From positions 1 through 11,282 of the forward strand of contig JAEKFU010000147.1 of NCBI GenBank assembly GCA_016522385.1: a DNA stretch of 11,282 nt, given 5' to 3'. The stretch comes from Pseudomonadota bacterium (GTDB taxonomy: Bacteria > Pseudomonadota > Alphaproteobacteria > Rhizobiales > Aestuariivirgaceae). The notes under the pieces are model-generated. The model did not search any database. It was not told where the DNA came from and was given only the letters and a program-made list of their open reading frames with translations. A program made the position numbers and the translations under genes. Positions 7,113 to 11,282 of this stretch are shown here, piece by piece; position 1 is the stretch's first letter; each line of letters starts with the position of its first letter.

Positions 7113-7913
7113 CTACTGCTGAACCTGTAGGCTGACAATCATCGATTCTTCGCTGTCACCAAGCCTGACACCCGACACCGGCGCCGCATCGCGATAGTCA
7201 AGGCCGGTGGCGACCCGCACATAGCGCTCATCCGGTGAAATACCGTTTGAGACATCAAACCCTATCCACCCAATGTCATCGATATAGGCTTCGGCCCAGG
7301 CATGGCTGGCATCTTGTTCAACCCTGTCGTTCATCATCAAATAACCGCTGACATACCGCGCCGGAAAGCCCATCAGCCGGGCACTGCTGACAAACAGATG
7401 AGCATGGTCCTGACACACGCCATGCCCAGCAGCAAGGGCATCCTCGGCTGTCGTGTCGGAGTCGGTTTGGCCGCTTTCATAGGTAACCCGCTCGACAATC
7501 TGGCCGGACAAGGCATGCAGGCGGGCAATATCTTCGGTGAACTCACGGCCGAGCGTTCTGACCAGCCCGCGCACGCCCTGCCCCGGTTTGGTGAGCGCCG
7601 TCGACCGCAAGAAGAGCCACAATGGCGCAAAACCACCGTGCTCGCCGATAACGCCGTGATTGTTGGTTGTCTCGACTTCGCCCTCACAATCGATCGCAAC
7701 CTCGGCGTGGTCCGGGTCAATGCTGATAAGAGTCACATGGTTATTGTGCTCATCATCAAACTCCAGCTGCCTGGTGCCACCGCTGATCGTCATCCGCCAG
7801 TCCAGCACTGTCTGCCCGGCTCTCGATTTCGGCGTCAGCCGGACCTGCTGCAATCCGTAATAGACCGGATCTTCATACTCATAGCGCGTGTGGTGCAATA
7901 TCCTCAGTCTCAT
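7113..7913 (-). CDS. Transglutaminase-like cysteine peptidase/amidase of the Anbu operon
   Basis: The protein has 266 aa, a usual length. The N-terminal beta-rich domain (residues 1 to about 110, beginning MRLRILHHTRYEYEDPV) is the bacterial transglutaminase-like N-domain. The papain-like core follows with Cys167 in GVCQDHAH, His204 in ASHAWAEAY and Asp220 in GFDVSNG, so the triad is complete. FPARYVSGYL is characteristic of the family. Members usually hydrolyse or transfer amide bonds; here it would act on the same peptide-like substrate as the ATP-grasp enzyme and Anbu. No signal peptide is seen, so it is cytosolic. It starts 5 nt after the alpha-E stop, so translation is probably coupled. 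Confidence 0.93.
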   Translation of the reverse strand: MRLRILHHTRYEYEDPVYYGLQQVRLTPKSRAGQTVLDWRMTISGGTRQLEFDDEHNNHVTLISIDPDHAEVAIDCEGEVETTNNHGVIGEHGGFAPLWLFLRSTALTKPGQGVRGLVRTLGREFTEDIARLHALSGQIVERVTYESGQTDSDTTAEDALAAGHGVCQDHAHLFVSSARLMGFPARYVSGYLMMNDRVEQDASHAWAEAYIDDIGWIGFDVSNGISPDERYVRVATGLDYRDAAPVSGVRLGDSEESMIVSLQVQQ

Positions 7914-7918
7914 GCGAA

Positions 7919-8860
7919 CTACCCGTAGAACCGAAAATCTTCTTCGATCTGCGCACCTAGCGCTGTGTTGTCGCGAATGAATTCCTCGATAAACTCGTGA
8001 AGGCCGCTGTCGAACAAGGCCTCGATCGAGTTTCCTTTGAGGCGCCGATACACTGCTTCGGCCTGATCATGGCAGGTCTGGCGTTCCCCATAATCCTCCG
8101 CCAGATAAGTCAAATTGTCGACGATCCTGGAATAGCAAAACGCCAGTGAGCGTGGCAAGCGACGATCAAGGATCAGAAAATCGGCAATCCCCATCGGGTT
8201 CGCATCACCCGCGTTAAGCCAGCGATAGCAGCGCTGCGCCGAGACTGAGCGGAGGATCGTCTCCCACTGAACATTGTCGAGGGACGATCCCACGAATGAC
8301 ACCGACGGCAGCAGCACGTAGTATTTCACATCGAGAATACGTGCAGTGTTGTCGGCGCGCTCCAGAAAAGTCCCTAGCCGGGCGAAGTCATAAATGTCAT
8401 TTCGCAGCATCGTGCCGTGCAGGGCGCCGCGTACGAGCGCGCTCTGCTGACGTATTGTGCCAAGCACCTCGGGCAACTCTCGCTCGCGAACCGGGCTGGC
8501 CAACAGGGCTTTCAACGTCATCCAGCTCTCATTGACGGCTTCCCAGACTTCACGGGTAAGAGCGGTGCGCACCAGTCGGGCATTGTTACGGGCCGCCTCT
8601 ATCACGCTCATGACGCTGGACGGGTTAGCGCGGTCACGCAGCAGAAAGTCGATTACATTGGCCGCAGTAAACTGGGCATGCTTTTCGCCATAGGCCTGTT
8701 TGCCGCCAGCCGTTGTCACTACCGATGCCCATTCATCTTCGGCCGACAACGAGCGAGTAAGCGCGATGCGAAACCCGGCATCAAGCAGACGCGCCGTATT
8801 CTCACTGCGCTCAAGATAGCGGAACATCCAGAACAGGCCGCCTGCGGTTTTGCCCAGCAT
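7919..8860 (-). CDS. Alpha-E domain protein of the Anbu operon
   Basis: This 313-aa, almost wholly helical protein starts MLGKTAGGLFWMFRYLERSENTA, the typical alpha-E opening (LFW-x-x-RYLER-x-E-x-x-AR). It contains the family segments NARLVRTALTREVWEAVNE, FARLGTFLERADNTARILD and FLILDRRLPRSLAFC. The alpha-E domain has no established chemistry. It almost always sits next to a circularly permuted ATP-grasp enzyme and is proposed to be a partner or substrate-positioning subunit. The ATG comes 4 nt after the stop of the 64-aa ORF, and only a weak AGG lies upstream, which suggests translational coupling. Confidence 0.93.
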   Translation of the reverse strand: MLGKTAGGLFWMFRYLERSENTARLLDAGFRIALTRSLSAEDEWASVVTTAGGKQAYGEKHAQFTAANVIDFLLRDRANPSSVMSVIEAARNNARLVRTALTREVWEAVNESWMTLKALLASPVRERELPEVLGTIRQQSALVRGALHGTMLRNDIYDFARLGTFLERADNTARILDVKYYVLLPSVSFVGSSLDNVQWETILRSVSAQRCYRWLNAGDANPMGIADFLILDRRLPRSLAFCYSRIVDNLTYLAEDYGERQTCHDQAEAVYRRLKGNSIEALFDSGLHEFIEEFIRDNTALGAQIEEDFRFYG

Positions 8861-8864
8861 ATCG

Positions 8865-9059
8865 TTAGGACCTGTTGACAGTTAGGGCTACGTTGCTGGC
8901 GTAGCCCATTTCGCCTCTGGCCGTCACCATGGGCAGCTTGAAGGAGGTGGCCCGACTGTGCCACTCACAGCTAGCCAGCACCAAAATGGGCTGCGTCCCT
9001 TTTGGATTTGGCAGAATTGGCCCATCTTTGAAGGTGTTCGTCGTCGAATATGCCAGCAT
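8865..9059 (-). CDS. Unrecognised 64-aa small ORF inside the Anbu operon
   Basis: The ORF fills the whole gap between the ATP-grasp and alpha-E genes: the ATG follows the ATP-grasp stop by 3 nt, and its TAA is 4 nt before the alpha-E ATG. GGAGGAG, formed by the last two Glu codons of the ATP-grasp gene, lies 6 nt before the ATG. The protein begins MLAYSTTNTFKDGPILPNP, has a mid-segment PILVLASCEWHS with its only Cys, and ends SNVALTVNRS. It has no signal peptide or membrane helix. Third-codon GC is roughly 70 percent, compatible with coding, though a few rarer codons (AGA, AGG, CTA, GTA) occur. I recognise no domain. It could be an accessory protein, a peptide substrate of the operon, or a lineage-specific coincidental ORF in a spacer. 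Confidence 0.6.
   Translation of the reverse strand: MLAYSTTNTFKDGPILPNPKGTQPILVLASCEWHSRATSFKLPMVTARGEMGYASNVALTVNRS
8885..8907. repeat. Perfect inverted repeat near the 3' end of the 64-aa ORF
   Basis: GGGCTACG (8885-8892) and CGTAGCCC (8900-8907) form an 8-bp perfect stem with a 7-nt loop. On the mRNA (minus) sense it lies about 25 nt upstream of the alpha-E start codon, inside the last codons of the 64-aa ORF. It could limit alpha-E translation unless the small ORF is being translated, or mark an RNA-processing point. Confidence 0.6.
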
Positions 9060-9062
9060 GTC

Positions 9063-10490
9063 CTACTCCTCCAGCACCCACGTGTCTTTGGTGCCGCCAC
9101 CCTGGCTTGAATTGACCACCAGCGAGCCTTTCTTCAACGCGACCCGGGTCAACCCGCCCGGCGTGATATCGATCCGATCAGGAGCCACCAGAACAAACGG
9201 CCTGAGATCCACATGCCGCGGCGCCAGCCCGGCTTTGGTCAGCACCGGCACGGTGGAAAGCGAAAGTGTCGGCTGGGCAATATAATTGGCTGGCCGCGCT
9301 TTCAGCTTGGCACGGAACGCAGCGATCTCTTTTTTGCTCGCCGCCGGACCGACCAACATGCCGTAGCCGCCAGAACCGTGCACCTCCTTGACCACCAGTT
9401 CGGCGAGATGTTCGAGTACAAAGTGGAGCGCATCAGGTTCTGAACAGCGCCAGGTCGGCACATTTTCCAAGATCGCCTTCTCGCCGGTATAGAACTCGAC
9501 AATTTCCGGCATATAGGAATAGATCGCCTTGTCATCAGCAATACCCGTGCCTGGTGCATTTGCAATGGTTACCCCGCCCGAGCGGTAGACATCCATCACC
9601 CCAGGTACCCCAAGCAATGAGTCCGGTCTGAAATTCAGCGGATCCAGAAAATCATCGTCAACCCGCCGGTAGAGCACATCGATAGGCGTAAATCCACGCG
9701 TCGTACGCATCGCCACACGGCCATCGACGATCCTCAGATCATGCCCTTCGACCAACTCCGCACCCATCTGATCGGCCAGGAACGAATGTTCGAAATAGGC
9801 CGAGTTGTGAATACCGGGTGTCAGTACCGCGACGACCGGCCGGCCGTCACATACCTCGGGCCCGCAAGCACCCAGTGACCGGCGAAGAGACTTCGGATAG
9901 TCACTCACCGGTTGCACGCGTATCCGGGTGAACAACTCGGGAAACATCTGTAACATGGTTTCCCGGTTCTCCAGCATATAGGAAACGCCGGACGGGGTCC
10001 GGGCATTGTCTTCCAGCGCCATGAACTGGTGTTCTCCCGTGCGCACAATATCAACACCGACGATGTGGGTGTAAATATTGCCGGGCGGCGAGACACCGAT
10101 CATCTGTGGCAGAAACGCCTCGTTTTCGGCGATGAGTTCGATCGGCACGCGGCCGGCCCGCAGAATTTCCTGGCGATGATAGATGTCGTGCAGAAACGCA
10201 TTGATCGCCCGCACTCGCTGTTCAATGCCGCGCGACAGCCGCGCCCACTCGCGCGCTGAAATAATGCGTGGCACGATGTCGAATGGGATCAGCCGCTCTG
10301 CTGCCTCTTCACGGCCATAGACATTGAACGTGATACCGGCGCGCCGGAAAAACACCTCTGCCTCGACGGTCTTCTTGCGCAGCCGCGCCGGGTCTTCGGC
10401 ACCAACCCAATCCTGGTAGTCGCGATAGGGTTCGCGCGGCGCATCGCCGTCCCCCATCATCTCGTCAAAAAAGCTGCACGCTTGCTCCAT
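9063..10490 (-). CDS. Circularly permuted ATP-grasp type 2 protein (peptide/amide ligase candidate)
   Basis: The protein has 475 aa, normal for the family. It opens with FFDEM, then RAINAFLHDIYHRQEIL, which is typical of these proteins. MALEDNARTPSGVSYMLENRE, a GIHNSAYFEH segment, VHGSGGYGMLVGP (glycine-rich nucleotide loop), RHVDLRPFVL and the C-terminal SSQGGGTKDTWVLEE are the conserved features of the permuted ATP-grasp. Family inference: ATP-dependent acyl-phosphate activation of a carboxylate and ligation to an amine, forming a peptide or amide bond. It is the first gene of the operon. The start at 10490 is kept because homologues begin close to FDEM; GGTGGG lies immediately before the ATG, closer than usual. 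The upstream region is a repeat element that begins 10 bp away. Confidence 0.94.
   Translation of the reverse strand: MEQACSFFDEMMGDGDAPREPYRDYQDWVGAEDPARLRKKTVEAEVFFRRAGITFNVYGREEAAERLIPFDIVPRIISAREWARLSRGIEQRVRAINAFLHDIYHRQEILRAGRVPIELIAENEAFLPQMIGVSPPGNIYTHIVGVDIVRTGEHQFMALEDNARTPSGVSYMLENRETMLQMFPELFTRIRVQPVSDYPKSLRRSLGACGPEVCDGRPVVAVLTPGIHNSAYFEHSFLADQMGAELVEGHDLRIVDGRVAMRTTRGFTPIDVLYRRVDDDFLDPLNFRPDSLLGVPGVMDVYRSGGVTIANAPGTGIADDKAIYSYMPEIVEFYTGEKAILENVPTWRCSEPDALHFVLEHLAELVVKEVHGSGGYGMLVGPAASKKEIAAFRAKLKARPANYIAQPTLSLSTVPVLTKAGLAPRHVDLRPFVLVAPDRIDITPGGLTRVALKKGSLVVNSSQGGGTKDTWVLEE
9066..9072 (-). promoter_or_regulatory. Shine-Dalgarno of the 64-aa ORF
   Basis: GGAGGAG on the minus strand, overlapping the final codons of the ATP-grasp gene, is spaced 6 nt from the ATG at 9059. 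It is a stronger site than those seen before the alpha-E and Anbu genes. Confidence 0.65.
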
Positions 10491-10567
10491 CCCACCAGAC
10501 TAGAGCGTGTCTTTGTCATATGGAACCATTTGATGGTCCAAATCCGGTCACTCGGCTAGCGCACGAT

Positions 10568-10594
10568 CGTTTCAGATTGAATCAATCTGAAACG
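10568..10594. repeat. Perfect 27-bp palindrome
   Basis: CGTTTCAGATTGA (10568-10580) and TCAATCTGAAACG (10582-10594) are perfect reverse complements around a single A. It lies within the mosaic element. Confidence 0.85.
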
Positions 10595-10621
10595 TGAATC
10601 GTCCGCCAACCTATTGAATCT

Positions 10622-10669
10622 GAGCATGTTCTTACCAGAAAAGTGCTGCAACTTTTCTGCAACATGCTC
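10622..10669. repeat. RIME-like stem-loop
   Basis: Outer arms GAGCATGTT (10622-10630) and AACATGCTC (10661-10669) pair perfectly; inner arms AGAAAAGT (10637-10644) and ACTTTTCT (10651-10658) also pair. The GAGCATG plus AGAAAAGTG vocabulary is that of Rhizobium-specific intergenic mosaic elements. Confidence 0.7.
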
Positions 10670-10880
10670 GGGTTACGGAACGCAGCGCGATGTGGGTCAT
10701 CGGGCAAGTTCGGTAACGACGCCCGATGGCCGGATTTGGGCCACCGAAGGCCGTGTTTGTGCGCCCGCTGGACGTCGTTATGCTCCGCTTGCGGTCAACC
10801 AGACCACGGCGCGAAGCATGCCCAGCCAGCAGACGCAGAAACGCGGTCAAATGATTCCACATGAGACGGACACGCTCTAG

Positions 10881-10982
10881 CGCCGTTCAAACAGGAAATG
10901 CCCTAATCCACGATCGATTTCATTATCTTTATCAAGAACTCCCCCGAGCTACCGTCGATGACGAAATGTCAGAATTGCGGGT
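10881..10982. other. Short intergenic gap, nothing recognised
   Basis: About 100 bp lie between the repeat element and the stop of the phosphoesterase gene. No hairpin with a T-run, promoter or ORF could be supported. Confidence 0.5.
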
Positions 10983-11282
10983 TCAAAGCGCAGGATTGAG
11001 CGGTGGCGCAATCGAGAAGACACCTGATGTTTCGGTATCAATCGTTACCTCGACGGCATGCATGTTGCGCGCGCCGAAGACTTCCAGGGCCGTGACGTTG
11101 CCGGCCCGTTTTGGGAACGGCCGGAAGGACCGGAAGACGTGGCTGTCTCCATAGACCAGCAGCACTGGCTTGCCGTATTGAGCCGCTAGCTTGCGTAATT
11201 TGCCACCGAAACTCTTGAAACCGGAATGGCGCAACCAGCGTGCGTTGCCGAACTCGTTGAAGTCGAACTCAAACATGTCGGC
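10983..11282 (-). CDS. Probable metallophosphoesterase, C-terminal part (gene continues beyond window)
   Basis: The frame stays open to the window edge (codons for Ala-Asp precede the first visible Met), so this is the C-terminal 99 residues of a longer protein. VLLVYGDSHVFRSFRPFP contains the GDSH(V/T) motif that provides late metal ligands in calcineurin-like phosphoesterases, and VTALEVFGARNMHAVEV is the usual following strand. The metal-binding Asp and His motifs near the N-terminus are outside the window. Substrate unknown. It is transcribed in the same direction as the Anbu operon but separated from it by about 490 bp of repeat and gap, so co-transcription is uncertain. Confidence 0.75.
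   Translation of the reverse strand, partial: ADMFEFDFNEFGNARWLRHSGFKSFGGKLRKLAAQYGKPVLLVYGDSHVFRSFRPFPKRAGNVTALEVFGARNMHAVEVTIDTETSGVFSIAPPLNPAL

Larger units (their letters stand above)
10500..10880. repeat. MITE-like mosaic palindromic element (rhizobial intergenic repeat type)
   Basis: The ends are imperfect inverted repeats: 10500-10533 and the reverse complement of 10847-10880 agree at 29 of 34 positions and both begin CTAGAGCGTGTC. The element is 381 bp and has no transposase. Inside are further palindromes: one at 10568-10594, a RIME-like hairpin at 10622-10669, and CATCGGGC (10698-10705) against GCCCGATG (10721-10728). CTAG at both ends could reflect a TA target duplication, as with IS630-type MITEs. 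Short ORFs across it are chance readings. It resembles the dispersed, structured intergenic elements common in Rhizobiales. Confidence 0.75.

Noticed and set aside
10500..10560. Possible promoter on the minus strand (TTGGAC followed by TATGAC) inside the repeat end
   Set aside because: Spacing of about 15 nt and weak boxes; the sequence is explained by the terminal repeat, so it was not called.
10614..10880. Overlapping ORFs of 73-88 aa across the repeat region on both strands
   Set aside because: They lie wholly inside the palindromic element, overlap one another in several frames and run into its terminal repeat; they lack ribosome sites and recognisable domains.
1..11282. CRISPR array, tRNA, rRNA or attachment site
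   Set aside because: No regularly spaced direct repeats, cloverleaf pattern or rRNA-like sequence was seen; the inverted repeats are confined to the intergenic element and single hairpins.

Overview
The window looks like a chromosomal segment from an alphaproteobacterium, most probably Rhizobiales/Hyphomicrobiales. The reasons are the style and moderately high GC of the genes, a Shine-Dalgarno sequence matching the alphaproteobacterial 16S tail (AAAGGAGGTGATCT), and dispersed palindromic repeats bounded by CTAGAGCGTGTC. The species cannot be named from sequence alone. No CRISPR array, tRNA, rRNA, transposase or phage gene was seen.

Layout. (1) 1-2596, plus strand: the end of a fused two-domain oligopeptide-type ABC ATPase, then an M20 amidohydrolase. 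Together they suggest uptake and hydrolysis of a peptide or N-acyl amino acid. (2) 2703-4778, minus strand: a CysK-like PLP enzyme followed by a ketopantoate-reductase-family protein, probably one operon. (3) 4880 to about 5300, minus strand: the decayed remains of a class I SAM-dependent methyltransferase, with two Trp-to-TAG changes and a frameshift. (4) 5441-5617, plus strand: a 26-codon ORF behind a near-perfect anti-16S Shine-Dalgarno, followed by a strong GC-rich hairpin. (5) 5739-6320, plus strand: a secreted Sel1-repeat protein. (6) 6344-10490, minus strand: a tightly packed operon of circularly permuted ATP-grasp enzyme, an unrecognised 64-aa ORF, an alpha-E protein, a transglutaminase-like protease and an Anbu-type proteasome homologue. 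(7) 10500-10880: a non-coding mosaic repeat with 34-bp imperfect terminal inverted repeats, starting 10 bp from the first start codon of that operon. (8) 10983-11282, minus strand: the C-terminus of a probable metallophosphoesterase.

The main system is the Anbu operon. The association of Anbu, transglutaminase, alpha-E and ATP-grasp is already described in comparative-genomics work and proposed to make and break peptide or amide bonds, but its substrate is not established as far as I know. The new element here is the 64-aa ORF fitted between the ATP-grasp and alpha-E genes with 3- and 4-nt gaps and its own strong Shine-Dalgarno. It is a candidate accessory protein or peptide substrate. The second novel candidate is the 26-aa ORF at 5456.
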